Positions 45,806-53,866 of a stretch of 64,000 nt of DNA are shown here, one piece after another (positions within the stretch are counted from its first letter, which is position 1; every line of letters starts with the position of its first letter). The stretch is taken from NCBI GenBank assembly GCA_900316795.1, contig ONEF01000003.1, positions 205,302 through 269,301 on the forward strand, given 5' to 3'. A model generated the notes under the pieces. The model was not told where the DNA came from and ran no database searches. It worked only from the letters and a program-made list of their open reading frames with translations. Source of the DNA: an uncultured Bacteroidales bacterium (lineage in GTDB: Bacteria > Bacteroidota > Bacteroidia > Bacteroidales > UBA932). The translations under genes were made by a program, and so were the position numbers.

Positions 45806-45848
45806 CAAAGATATAAAAGTTACTGTAATTTGGTAATAGTTACCAAAT
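45806..45848 (-). promoter_or_regulatory. Promoter and palindromic operator of the HigBA-like locus
   Basis: On the minus strand the -7 element TATCTTTG lies at 45813-45806. ATTTGGTAA (45828-45836), a 3-base spacer and TTACCAAAT (45840-45848) form a perfect 9-bp inverted repeat that covers the -33 region. Its position suggests autorepression by the antitoxin. It also lies upstream of the WYL gene on the other strand. Confidence 0.65.
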
Positions 45849-45909
45849 TTTTTGCAATTAATCGAGAAAAAGACTCGGCATTCAGCCACTTTTTTGCCGA
45901 AGGTATTAT

Positions 45910-45917
45910 TATCTTTG
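45910..45917 (+). promoter_or_regulatory. -7 element directly ahead of the WYL gene
   Basis: TATCTTTG ends 7 bases before the ATG at 45925, so the transcript would begin at or near the start codon. No good -33 TTTG is found at the expected distance; TTTTTTGCCGAA lies 13 bases upstream. A similar TTTTGCCGAA sequence is repeated at 47825-47860 before the next small gene. Confidence 0.45.
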
Positions 45918-45924
45918 TATAGCT

Positions 45925-46872
45925 ATGGCAAAGAATTACTTCAAATCCTACATCTGGCTCCTGGAAACCCTCCAGACAAGAGGCCGCTTAACCCTAAAAG
46001 AAATCAAGGACTTATGGATGCGCAGCTCCATCAACGATGAGGAAAAAGAACTCGCAAACCGCACATTCTCAAATCATATAGCCGCCATTGCCGACATCTT
46101 TGGCATTTCAATAAAATGCGACAGAAGTGACAATACTTATTACATTGAGAACAAGGATGAACTGAACGGCAGCGGCATCCGGGAATGGATGTTGGAGGCC
46201 CTCAGCCTTAACAGCATCATCAACGAGAGCGCAAGTCTGCATTCTCGCCTGCTGTTTGAAAGTGAGCCATCGAGCCACCGTTTCCTCACTGATATAATTC
46301 GCGCCATGCGGGATGATAAAATGATTGAGGTCAATTACCAAAGCTTCAATATGGAATCTCCTCGCGACTTCCTGCTGGAGCCTTTCTGCCTTAAGGAATA
46401 CAAGCGCCGCTGGTATCTTTTTGCCCGTGACCACAAGGCCAAATACAAGGAGCCTCACTCTTTCTCTCTTGACCGCATAAACACCCTAACTATCAGCGAT
46501 AAACCATTCAAAATCCCAAAGAGATTTGATGCCGAATCTTTCTTCAGCACCCGTTATGGAATCCTGCATTACGAAGACTCTAAACCTGCCCTGATCAAGA
46601 TTAAAGTCAGCGCCCGCCAAGCCAACTACTTCCGCACACTTCCTCTCCACCACAGCCAGCAGGAACTTGAAACATTCAAAACTACTGACACAATAAAACC
46701 AACCGAAACCTCAAAAGGCTTCTCCATCTTCACCTACTACCTCACCCCCAACTACGACTTCATCCACGACCTCCTCTATTTCGGCGAAGACGTGGAAGTC
46801 CTGGAACCCATGGATCTGAGAAGCACCATTTCAAAAAGCTTGGACAATCTGAACATCAAATACAATGGATAA
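45925..46872 (+). CDS. WYL-domain transcriptional regulator
   Basis: A 315-residue regulator. The N-terminus (YIWLLETLQTRGRLTLKEIK) is a winged-helix-like domain, and residues about 130-210 form a WYL domain with MIEVNYQSF, PFCLKEYKRRWYLFARD and SFSLDRINTL. WYL proteins sense nucleic acid or nucleotide ligands and often control phage-defence or DNA-damage genes. The downstream nuclease gene overlaps its last 8 bases, so the pair should be co-translated. The gene lies in an AT-rich island next to a toxin-antitoxin locus. Confidence 0.85.
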   Translation: MAKNYFKSYIWLLETLQTRGRLTLKEIKDLWMRSSINDEEKELANRTFSNHIAAIADIFGISIKCDRSDNTYYIENKDELNGSGIREWMLEALSLNSIINESASLHSRLLFESEPSSHRFLTDIIRAMRDDKMIEVNYQSFNMESPRDFLLEPFCLKEYKRRWYLFARDHKAKYKEPHSFSLDRINTLTISDKPFKIPKRFDAESFFSTRYGILHYEDSKPALIKIKVSARQANYFRTLPLHHSQQELETFKTTDTIKPTETSKGFSIFTYYLTPNYDFIHDLLYFGEDVEVLEPMDLRSTISKSLDNLNIKYNG

Positions 46873-47812
46873 AAATGTTATGTCTTACGAGTCTTTCAAA
46901 GAAATAGTCACTGATAATCTTGCTCTTTACAATAAGTGGGGAGCAGGCAAATTCAAAAATTATGCATATATCGCAAACATTGAAGGGAAACAACAGAAAG
47001 ATGTTGTTTTTGACATAATTAAATCAACCGACGAAGAAGTGGAAGTTGATTTATTTCAAAAGCCGCATCAGTTTGCACATCACTTGAATTCTTCTCAAGT
47101 AATGTGCTATTGTTTTTTCCGTCCAATGATAGAAAAAGATTCTCAACACCCAAACTACGGTTTAGCAAAGGAGAAGCTTGTTGAGTTTATACAAAAAATG
47201 ATTGGCGTTAATATTTCTAAAGGTGCGAAGTGTCAATTTGAATATGAAGATTCTGAAACAATGAAGTCCTTTAAAGAGATTGTCAAGAATAAAGGAAAAG
47301 GCGAAAAAAGTCAATTTGATTTCTATATTCAGGATGGAGAGATTGAGATATACTTCGAAATAAAATACACTGAACGATCTTTTGGTAAATGGCCTAACAA
47401 AAAGAACAATACCAAACAGTCTATAAATAATCACATAGCTTATGTTGGGAAAGGATACAAGGAAATGCTTATGAGATCTCCATTTTTTACCCAAGACTGC
47501 AAAGACTCTTTTACAACAATGAGAGAGGATGACTTTTCTAAACCAGACAACCTTTTCAATAAACATTATCAATTATTTAGAAATGCTCTAAAAGCCGATA
47601 AGGTTAGGTATTCTGTTTTCATTTTTCCAAAAGGAAATCCAAGCATCAACAAAGAGTTTGAATCATTTAGAAAGAATCTTGTCAACAATGACCATATCAT
47701 TGCGCTGTATTGGGAAGATTTGAAATCATACATGTCTCAAGGATTCTTTAAAAAATATGTAGGTGTTTTAACAACCGACAAAACAAATACATCAAATAAA
47801 CATATAGAATAG
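46865..47812 (+). CDS. PGN_0703-like PD-(D/E)XK nuclease
   Basis: A 315-residue protein with clearly AT-rich codon use. HLNSSQVMCYCFFRPM (about residues 72-87) is a segment typical of PGN_0703-type predicted restriction endonucleases. The nuclease core is seen in SQFDFYIQDGEIEIYFEIKY (about residues 146-165), which gives an Asp followed by an E-x-K motif, then TERSFGKW. It is translationally coupled to the WYL regulator. No methyltransferase gene is nearby, so it would not be a classical restriction-modification system. A role in defence is inferred. Confidence 0.72.
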   Translation: MDKNVMSYESFKEIVTDNLALYNKWGAGKFKNYAYIANIEGKQQKDVVFDIIKSTDEEVEVDLFQKPHQFAHHLNSSQVMCYCFFRPMIEKDSQHPNYGLAKEKLVEFIQKMIGVNISKGAKCQFEYEDSETMKSFKEIVKNKGKGEKSQFDFYIQDGEIEIYFEIKYTERSFGKWPNKKNNTKQSINNHIAYVGKGYKEMLMRSPFFTQDCKDSFTTMREDDFSKPDNLFNKHYQLFRNALKADKVRYSVFIFPKGNPSINKEFESFRKNLVNNDHIIALYWEDLKSYMSQGFFKKYVGVLTTDKTNTSNKHIE

Positions 47813-47896
47813 CTTCTTCTGCCGAATTTTTGCCGAAGCTAGGATTACTTTTGCCGAAAAATCTTATTGAAGTTTATTTAATAACAATTATTCGGC

Positions 47897-48073
47897 ATGG
47901 CAGAAGTAATTACACAAATCCCAGGTTACGAGAAAGGCACGGTTCAGACAGTTGCTGCCCAGAAGAAAGAGCGCGTGGTCGTGTTCTTGGTTAAGATTGT
48001 ATCTGTCATTCGCGACAAACAGCTGGAAAAATCAGTCCAAAATGAATACAAATATGGATACAATCATGATTAA
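47897..48073 (+). CDS. Small protein of 58 residues, unknown
   Basis: An open frame starting MAEVITQIPGYEKGTVQTVA and ending KYGYNHD. A basic amphipathic or hydrophobic middle (KERVVVFLVKIVSVIRDKQL) could contact a membrane or a partner. No family is recognised. The upstream sequence contains TTTTGCCGAA twice, similar to the region ahead of the WYL gene. The next gene may begin inside its last codons (ATG at 48066), which supports coupling. It could also be a remnant of a longer gene. Confidence 0.4.
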   Translation: MAEVITQIPGYEKGTVQTVAAQKKERVVVFLVKIVSVIRDKQLEKSVQNEYKYGYNHD

Positions 48074-48362
48074 CGAAAGAATCAAGAAACTTGAACAGAA
48101 AAAGTTTGTCTACGATGGCAGGGTGGTTGATGAATATCAGCAATATGGATCCTACCCTGACATGGACAAGATGGTGGATTCCCCTAAAGTTGAGGACAGG
48201 ATCAGAATGGCCGAGTGGGGATACGGAATCGACAAACTGAAGGATGATTCAGACCCAAGGGTGAGGCTGGCTGTGGCAAAAGGAGGCTATTATGTTCAAC
48301 ATTTTCTGAAGGACCCGGATGCTGAGGTCAGAAAAACAGCCTCAAAGGAAGTAAGGGGGTAA
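48042..48362 (+). CDS. Small HEAT-like repeat protein
   Basis: A protein of about 106 residues from the ATG at 48042; starts at 48054 or 48066 are also possible, and a longer frame from 47952 is less likely because it would overlap the whole preceding ORF. The second half has two HEAT-like helical repeats: EDRIRMAEWGYGIDKLKDDS and DPRVRLAVAKGGYYVQHFLK, followed by DPDAEVRKTA. Repeats of this type occur in accessory and phage-related genes. No catalytic motif is visible. Confidence 0.6.
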   Translation: MNTNMDTIMINERIKKLEQKKFVYDGRVVDEYQQYGSYPDMDKMVDSPKVEDRIRMAEWGYGIDKLKDDSDPRVRLAVAKGGYYVQHFLKDPDAEVRKTASKEVRG

Positions 48363-48389
48363 TAATATAATTATAGGCATATCAGTATT

Positions 48390-48623
48390 ATGAGATGTTA
48401 TTGGTGCGGCCGTAAGATAAACAGCTATAGTGCTTCGGACGGATTATTCGGTGGATTGACCGGAAAGGTTTTCTGCTCCCAAAAATGCAAAGCGCAGTAT
48501 CTGGAGAGCAAAAGAGCCAAAGAAACAAATGAAGGTTCCGGCAGTTGTCTGGCCACAATCGTGAGGTGGCTAATTATCATTCTTGTAATAATTATTGCTA
48601 TCGCGATAATGAAAAGTTTATAG
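48390..48623 (+). CDS. Small zinc-finger protein with a C-terminal membrane helix
   Basis: A 77-residue protein. The N-terminus has a zinc-binding pattern (CYWCGRKINSY, then KVFCSQKCKAQYL) like MYM/FCS-type or treble-clef fingers. The C-terminus is one membrane helix (IVRWLIIILVIIIAIAIMKS). It would be a tail-anchored protein with the finger in the cytoplasm. It is the last gene of the AT-rich island and is followed by a strong terminator. Confidence 0.65.
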   Translation: MRCYWCGRKINSYSASDGLFGGLTGKVFCSQKCKAQYLESKRAKETNEGSGSCLATIVRWLIIILVIIIAIAIMKSL

Positions 48624-48697
48624 TTAGCCTTTTGAATTATCACAAGTTTAAGCCTCAAAACGTGCTGCCGCCTTATGCTCTGATTCTCAGCGATATA

Positions 48698-48737
48698 TTA
48701 AAAGTCCTTCCTATAAAATCAAGGGAAGGACTTTTAA
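48698..48737. terminator. Bidirectional terminator between the island and the D-aminoacylase gene
   Basis: A perfect 14-base-pair stem (48698-48711 with 48724-48737, core AAAAGTCCTTCC) encloses a 12-base loop. The A/T runs in the stem ends give a U-rich tail on both strands, so it can serve both converging transcripts. Confidence 0.85.
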
Positions 48738-48789
48738 TAAGTATCTGACTAATAGCATATTAAAGGGCAGCGCTTTAGAGGCCGGGGTG

Positions 48790-50502
48790 TCAGATGATTA
48801 CGCCGGCGAGCTTGCAGCCAGTGTATTCGCCGTTCTTGAGGGTGTGAGCTCCGTTGACGAACACGTGGTCGATACCCTTTGAGAACTGGTGAGGCTGACC
48901 GTAGGTTGCAACGTCTGCGATGGTGTCGTAGTTGATCACCAGCACATCTGCGCAGTAGCCTTCCTTGAGAAGTCCCCTGTCCTTGAGCTTGAGCTGATGG
49001 GCAGGAACGCTGGTACACTTGGAGATGGCAGTCTGGAGGTCGCAGAACTTCTGGTCACGGACATACTTGCCGATGTAGTTGGTGAAGGACCCGTATGAAC
49101 GAGGATGCGGTGCTTCCTGACCGAGTCTTCCCTTAGGGGAATAGACGCTGCCGTCTGTGATGACCATTGCCAGAGGATCGTTGAGGAGAGTCCTCAGGTT
49201 GTCTTCCTTCATTGCAAAGCCGGCCATGTTCACGTTAAGTTTCTCGCTCTGGAGCAGGTACTTGATGGTCTCCCACTCGTCCTTGCCGGAAATCTTGCAG
49301 CACTCGTTGAGGTACTTGCCAGTGTATTTCTCGTTGCCCGGGGCAAAGCAGGCGGCAATCAGGATGCACTCAGGACCGCCGAGCCTCTTGACTCTTCCAA
49401 GAGCATATTCGCGGATGATCTTTTCTGTGGCCGGATTCTCGAGTCTTGCAAGGATTTCCTTTGAAGAACCTTGTCTCTGGGCCAGAGGGATGAAGCAGTC
49501 CAGACCGGTTGAGAACGCGGTGTACGGGTAACGGTCGAAGTGGATGTCCATACCGCTCTTCTCGGCATCGTGGATAAGCTTGAGCATGCTCGGAACCTTG
49601 TGCCAGTTGTTCTGGTTCTGGGCCTTGAGGTGAGAGATCTCCAGCCTTGCCCCAGACCTTCTTGCAAGTTCAATTGCCTCAGCGATAGCCTCTTCCACCC
49701 TATCGTCCTCATTTCTCATGTGGATAGCGTAGAGGGCGTCGTGTTTGGCCACAACCTTCAGCAGGGCGATGAACTCCTCGGTCCTTCCGTATGAGCCAGG
49801 AGTGTATTCAAGACCGAATGAAAGGCCGACAGCTCCCATTTCCAGCTGTTTGTCCAGAATTTTGCACATCATCTTCAGCTGCTCCGGAGTGGCGGCCACG
49901 TCGTTGTCTCCGACCACGATGTGACGGATGTCTCCGTGCCCCACATAACTTCCGTAGTTGATGCCGATGGTGTTCTTTCTTAGAGCATCATAGAAACCGT
50001 CTATGTTCTGCCAGAATGGATAGCCGAAGCGGAGGGTGTTCTTCCTCCTCTCATATTCCTCGTCAGAGAACGGGAACGGAGAGTAACCGCAGTTTCCTCC
50101 GATGTCGGTGGTGATTCCCTGGTGTATCTTGCTGTCTCCAAGAGGAGCTTCCAGCAGGTTGGTGTCTGTATGGCCGTGGATGTCTATGAATCCAGGACAT
50201 ACAACCCTGTCTGTGGCATCCACCCAGTTGTCGCAGTTCTTGCCAAGCTTGGCGATAGCCGTGATCTTGCCGTTGCGGATACCGATGTCTGCTTTTACAG
50301 GAGCTTTGATTTCTCCGGTATAGACCATACCGTTGGCGATGATGGTGTCAAACTTTTCCTTGGTGGAAAAGCCCTGTGCAACAGCACTTGAGGCAAAAGC
50401 CTTTCCGGTTACCGCGGCCAAAGAGGCCACACCGCCCAGTACCACTGAGGTCTTGAGGAAGTTCCTTCTTGAAATACTCTTCTGGTTCTCTTTGTTTTCC
50501 AT
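48790..50502 (-). CDS. N-acyl-D-amino-acid deacylase (amidohydrolase) with Tat signal
   Basis: A 570-residue enzyme that hydrolyses N-acyl-D-amino acids. The N-terminus is a twin-arginine signal (SISRRNFLKTSVVLGGVASL), so the folded enzyme should be exported by Tat. Metal ligands are visible: DIHGHTD (about residues 113-119), the Cys in DIGGNCGYSP, the His in LEISHLKAQNQNNWHK, and the Asp in MVITDGSVYSP, as in Alcaligenes D-aminoacylase. It may act on D-amino acid derivatives released from peptidoglycan. A single-gene unit with its terminator downstream. Confidence 0.88.
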   Translation of the reverse strand: MENKENQKSISRRNFLKTSVVLGGVASLAAVTGKAFASSAVAQGFSTKEKFDTIIANGMVYTGEIKAPVKADIGIRNGKITAIAKLGKNCDNWVDATDRVVCPGFIDIHGHTDTNLLEAPLGDSKIHQGITTDIGGNCGYSPFPFSDEEYERRKNTLRFGYPFWQNIDGFYDALRKNTIGINYGSYVGHGDIRHIVVGDNDVAATPEQLKMMCKILDKQLEMGAVGLSFGLEYTPGSYGRTEEFIALLKVVAKHDALYAIHMRNEDDRVEEAIAEAIELARRSGARLEISHLKAQNQNNWHKVPSMLKLIHDAEKSGMDIHFDRYPYTAFSTGLDCFIPLAQRQGSSKEILARLENPATEKIIREYALGRVKRLGGPECILIAACFAPGNEKYTGKYLNECCKISGKDEWETIKYLLQSEKLNVNMAGFAMKEDNLRTLLNDPLAMVITDGSVYSPKGRLGQEAPHPRSYGSFTNYIGKYVRDQKFCDLQTAISKCTSVPAHQLKLKDRGLLKEGYCADVLVINYDTIADVATYGQPHQFSKGIDHVFVNGAHTLKNGEYTGCKLAGVII

Positions 50503-50622
50503 ATTTGAAATGTTTTATTGTCTGTTACAGATGAAGATATTCTTTTCTAATTGCTTCTGGCTGAAAACAACTTTTCAAATTTAATAAAAACAATGTTCCG
50601 TTGTCACTATGCCGAAACTGGT

Positions 50623-51678
50623 TTATTTGTTTTCCTCGGCATCCAGACCTTCTGACATCCAGACCTTGAGTTCCTCTCCTTGGCTGAAAATAAGGAGAGC
50701 TTCAATCCCAGGAGTTGATTCCACTACCTCTCTCGCCTTTTCAAAACCCAGCACCATAAGGTAGGTTGCATAGCCGTCAGCTATGGTCGCGTTCTCGGCT
50801 ACGACAGTAGCGCTCAAAAGGTTGTGCTCTACAGGATAACCTGTCTTGGGATTGATTGTATGGGATATTTTCTTGCCGTCCTTGATGTAGAACTTGCGAT
50901 AATCTCCGCTGGTTACCAGTCCCTCGTCCTTTATGTGCACCACAGCCTGGATGTATGCCCCGGGAGAGTTGTTGCCGTCTGTCGGACGGTCAATGCCCAC
51001 ATTCCAAGACTGGCCGCCGGGATTCACTCCCTTGGCATAGACTTCTCCACCAACCTCAACCAGAAAGTTTTTCATTCCTAGACTTTCAAGTTTGGCGGCA
51101 AGGTAATCGGAAGTATATCCCTGGGCAATTGCGTTGAAGTTCAGCCTGCAGCGCGGATCATCGCGGAGAATGACAATGCTGTCCGCCCCGTCCTGGGATT
51201 TGAGGGAGTCTATCCTGAAATGCTCCATCCCGACAAACTGGAGCACACTGTCTATCATCTGCGGAGTTACCTCGGTCCCGGTTTTGAAGCCGAAGCCCCA
51301 AAGGTCAAAAAGCGGAGCGGCGGAAGCGTCGAAGACTCCATCGCTACAATCAGACATCTGCCGAGATGCCAGGAAGTTATCCAGGAATATCTTGTCCACT
51401 TTACCGTTGCCTTCTTCATTGAAGGCGGTAAGGACAGACTCTTTGTTGTATCCGCTGACCGAAAAGTCTATCCGCTCCAGGCAGGCGTTGATGGTATCCC
51501 TTACGGCTGCAAAGGAAGAGTCTGAAGCAACCTCCGGCTGGAAAACTATATGGAAAGTTGTACCTTGGGTAGTTCCGTCTATGGTATAGTACCTGCCGCC
51601 TTCCTTCTGTTTGCAGGAGAAAACCAGCAGTGCGGCGATTACGGCTGCCGCTAGTGTTTTTGCACTGATAATGTTCAT
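50623..51678 (-). CDS. apbE: FAD:protein FMN transferase (ApbE), lipoprotein
   Basis: A 351-residue periplasmic flavinyltransferase that attaches FMN to Thr residues of proteins such as NqrB/NqrC or RnfG. The signal has a lipobox VFSC (about residues 20-23). Typical segments are FDASAAPLFDLWGFG, FNAIAQGYTSDYLAAKLESL, FLVEVGGEVYAKG, ISHTINPKTGYPVEHNLLSA and IADGYATYLMVLG. The enzyme usually serves Nqr or Rnf in Bacteroidetes; those genes are not in the window. It is divergent from the FISUMP gene. Confidence 0.93.
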   Translation of the reverse strand: MNIISAKTLAAAVIAALLVFSCKQKEGGRYYTIDGTTQGTTFHIVFQPEVASDSSFAAVRDTINACLERIDFSVSGYNKESVLTAFNEEGNGKVDKIFLDNFLASRQMSDCSDGVFDASAAPLFDLWGFGFKTGTEVTPQMIDSVLQFVGMEHFRIDSLKSQDGADSIVILRDDPRCRLNFNAIAQGYTSDYLAAKLESLGMKNFLVEVGGEVYAKGVNPGGQSWNVGIDRPTDGNNSPGAYIQAVVHIKDEGLVTSGDYRKFYIKDGKKISHTINPKTGYPVEHNLLSATVVAENATIADGYATYLMVLGFEKAREVVESTPGIEALLIFSQGEELKVWMSEGLDAEENK

Positions 51679-51751
51679 CGCGATAAAAAAGACAATGGCA
51701 CGTTTTTAGTTGGTTGGCTTCAAAGTTACTTATTACTTCGCACATTTTTAC

Positions 51752-51759
51752 TAAATTTG
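51752..51759 (+). promoter_or_regulatory. -7 element of the FISUMP lipoprotein gene
   Basis: TAAATTTG fits TAnnTTTG and lies 23 bases before the ATG at 51783. It is framed by the short inverted repeat GCACA/TGTGC (51740-51762). The -33 region (near GTTAC) is a weak match. Confidence 0.5.
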
Positions 51760-51782
51760 TGCGATATATCAATTTTTGAAAG

Positions 51783-52793
51783 ATGAGAATGAAGATCAGA
51801 TACCTGGCCACATTGGCTCTCGCAGCCTTTGTGATGGTCTCCTGCCACAAGAAGGATGAAGAAAAACTGTATATGGACGGCAACATGAACCCTGGCATTC
51901 CGGCATACAAAGTCTGCGGAACCTCTGTTCAAGGTCTTACCGGTGGCATTACCACTCCATCTTCAGGCGTATCCTACTATTGGACAAATAGTTATAACAC
52001 AAAAGACACCTCTTGGATTATTCCTGGCGGAACTTATACGTTCACCATACCGGACAGCCTGGGCAAGTTTACCGTTACAGAAACCGCAATGGCCAACGGA
52101 TATTACAACGATATCTACAACTCTTACGTGACCTCCATAATGCCTTGGCTGGGAGGCTCCGTAGTTGGGCTCCCTGAACCGAAGGATTCCATCCAGGATG
52201 CCAGAGACGAACAGTTCTACCACATAGTTGAGGCCGGCAACCTGATCTGGTTTGCAGAAAACCTAAACTACTACGGTGCCGGTACAGGTTATGAAGGAGC
52301 CGATGATATGGGATATGTCACCGGAAGGCTCTACACCTGGAAAGAAGCAACAGGAGGAACCTCAGGAAGCGGTCTTGGAGGAGGTCCTCAGGGAGCTTGC
52401 CCTGACGGATGGTCCGTTCCTACCAACGAAGACTGGGAAGATTTGGCTAAAGCTTTGACTGGCAAGGAGTATCCTTTCATGGACAAATGGAGTGAAGTGG
52501 GCAACTATGTGATGAGCCAGGCTACATTCAACGGAGACCGTTTCTGGCCTTACAGCGTGAACACCAACCCTAAGAACGAGCTTGGCTGGAACGCGCTTTC
52601 CGGCGGAATGAGCCAGCACCAGCACCACAGCTTCCAGGGCCTGCTCACTTATGCTTACTTCTGGAGTTCTACCGAGAAAGACAGCAACAACGCCTACTAC
52701 AGATATCTGTACTTTGACCTTCCTGATTTCCCGTTCAATTTCTCCGATAAGGACACTCCGGGATTTTCCGTACGCTGCGTCAAGAAGAAATAA
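51783..52793 (+). CDS. FISUMP-domain lipoprotein
   Basis: A 336-residue lipoprotein. The signal ends in the lipobox VMVSC (Cys21). After a variable N-terminal part there is a FISUMP domain (Fibrobacter succinogenes major paralogous domain): LIWFAENLNYYGAG, GRLYTWKEA, GACPDGWSVPTNEDWEDLAK, AYFWSSTEKDSNNAYYRYLY and GFSVRCVKK. Such proteins are surface-exposed in Bacteroidetes and of uncertain role. It is a likely single gene upstream of the lemA operon (33-base gap). Confidence 0.88.
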   Translation: MRMKIRYLATLALAAFVMVSCHKKDEEKLYMDGNMNPGIPAYKVCGTSVQGLTGGITTPSSGVSYYWTNSYNTKDTSWIIPGGTYTFTIPDSLGKFTVTETAMANGYYNDIYNSYVTSIMPWLGGSVVGLPEPKDSIQDARDEQFYHIVEAGNLIWFAENLNYYGAGTGYEGADDMGYVTGRLYTWKEATGGTSGSGLGGGPQGACPDGWSVPTNEDWEDLAKALTGKEYPFMDKWSEVGNYVMSQATFNGDRFWPYSVNTNPKNELGWNALSGGMSQHQHHSFQGLLTYAYFWSSTEKDSNNAYYRYLYFDLPDFPFNFSDKDTPGFSVRCVKKK

Positions 52794-52826
52794 ATTTAAC
52801 TAATTCAATATCAAAAAACACAGGAT

Positions 52827-53414
52827 ATGAAAAAATTTGGATGCCTCGGCATAGTACTCATTGCCGTTATCATTGCCGCACTCTGGGGATGGAGCAAATA
52901 CAACGGTCTTGTAACAGAAGACGAGAAAGTGAACAACGCATGGGCTGATGTCCAGACTCAGTACCAGAGAAGAGCTGACCTCATTCCTAACCTCGTAGAA
53001 ACCGTAAAAGGCTACGCGGAGCATGAGAGCGAGACTCTCCAGAAAGTGATTGAAGCAAGAGCAAAGGCCACCAGCATAAATGTTGACCCTAACAACCTGA
53101 CAGAAGAAGCTCTGCAGCAGTATCAGCAGGCCCAGGGAGAACTCGGCAACGCTCTCGGAAGGCTCCTGGTTTCCATAGAGAGATACCCGGACCTGAAGGC
53201 CAACCAGAATTTCCTGGAACTCCAGAGCCAGCTTGAAGGAACAGAGAACCGCATAAACAATGCAAGGGACAAGTTCAACACCGCCGCCAAGGAGTTCAAC
53301 ACCATGGTCCGCAAGTTCCCGGCAAACATTGTCGCCAGTCTGTTCGGATTCAAGAACAAAACTTACTTTGCAGCTTCAGAGACCGCTCAGGAAGCACCTA
53401 AAGTACAATTCTGA
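52827..53414 (+). CDS. LemA family protein
   Basis: A 195-residue membrane protein with an N-terminal helix (about residues 5-20) and a long helical-bundle domain. Conserved LemA segments are NNAWADVQTQYQRRADLIPN, LVETVKGYAEHE, ARAKATS, YPDLKANQNFLELQSQLEGT and ENRINNARDKFN. In many bacteria LemA is encoded with TPM-domain proteins, as here; the next gene starts 8 bases later. The function is not settled. Confidence 0.95.
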   Translation: MKKFGCLGIVLIAVIIAALWGWSKYNGLVTEDEKVNNAWADVQTQYQRRADLIPNLVETVKGYAEHESETLQKVIEARAKATSINVDPNNLTEEALQQYQQAQGELGNALGRLLVSIERYPDLKANQNFLELQSQLEGTENRINNARDKFNTAAKEFNTMVRKFPANIVASLFGFKNKTYFAASETAQEAPKVQF

Positions 53415-53422
53415 CAACAGCC

Positions 53423-53866
53423 GTGTTCTTCCATCACAGGCTTATAAAAAAGACAGAGGAAAGGAGTATCATTTCTGCCATAAAAGAGGCGGAAAAAGAT
53501 ACTTCCGGTGAGATACGTGTACATATAGAAAGAAGATGTCCTGAAGAAGATCCTGTAGCGAGAGCCATTTTCATCTTCGATGCCATCGGAATGTTTGACA
53601 CCGCTCAAAGAAACGGAGTTCTGGTTTATGTTTCCCTCAAGTCAAAAAAGTTTGCAATCATCGGCGATGTGGGAATAAACTCCGTGGTGAATCCCGGTTT
53701 CTGGGACGGGGCTAAAAACATTCTTGCGCAATGCTTTTCCAACGGGCAAATCGCTGAAGGAATCACTCAGGCTGTGCTTCTGACAGGAAAGCAGCTGAAA
53801 GAATTCTTCCCTCATAAAGACGACGACGTGAACGAGCAACCGGATGAGATTTCCTACGGCAAATAG
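53423..53866 (+). CDS. TPM-domain protein, GTG start
   Basis: A 147-residue protein of the TPM (TLP18.3/Psb32/MOLO-1) family: AIKEAEKDTSGEIRVHIERR, NGVLVYVSLKSKKFAIIGDV and FSNGQIAEGITQAVLLTGK. No signal peptide is seen. The start codon is GTG at 53423; no ATG lies near the conserved start. It is the middle gene of a lemA-TPM-TPM operon and overlaps the next gene by 23 bases. Confidence 0.88.
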   Translation: MFFHHRLIKKTEERSIISAIKEAEKDTSGEIRVHIERRCPEEDPVARAIFIFDAIGMFDTAQRNGVLVYVSLKSKKFAIIGDVGINSVVNPGFWDGAKNILAQCFSNGQIAEGITQAVLLTGKQLKEFFPHKDDDVNEQPDEISYGK

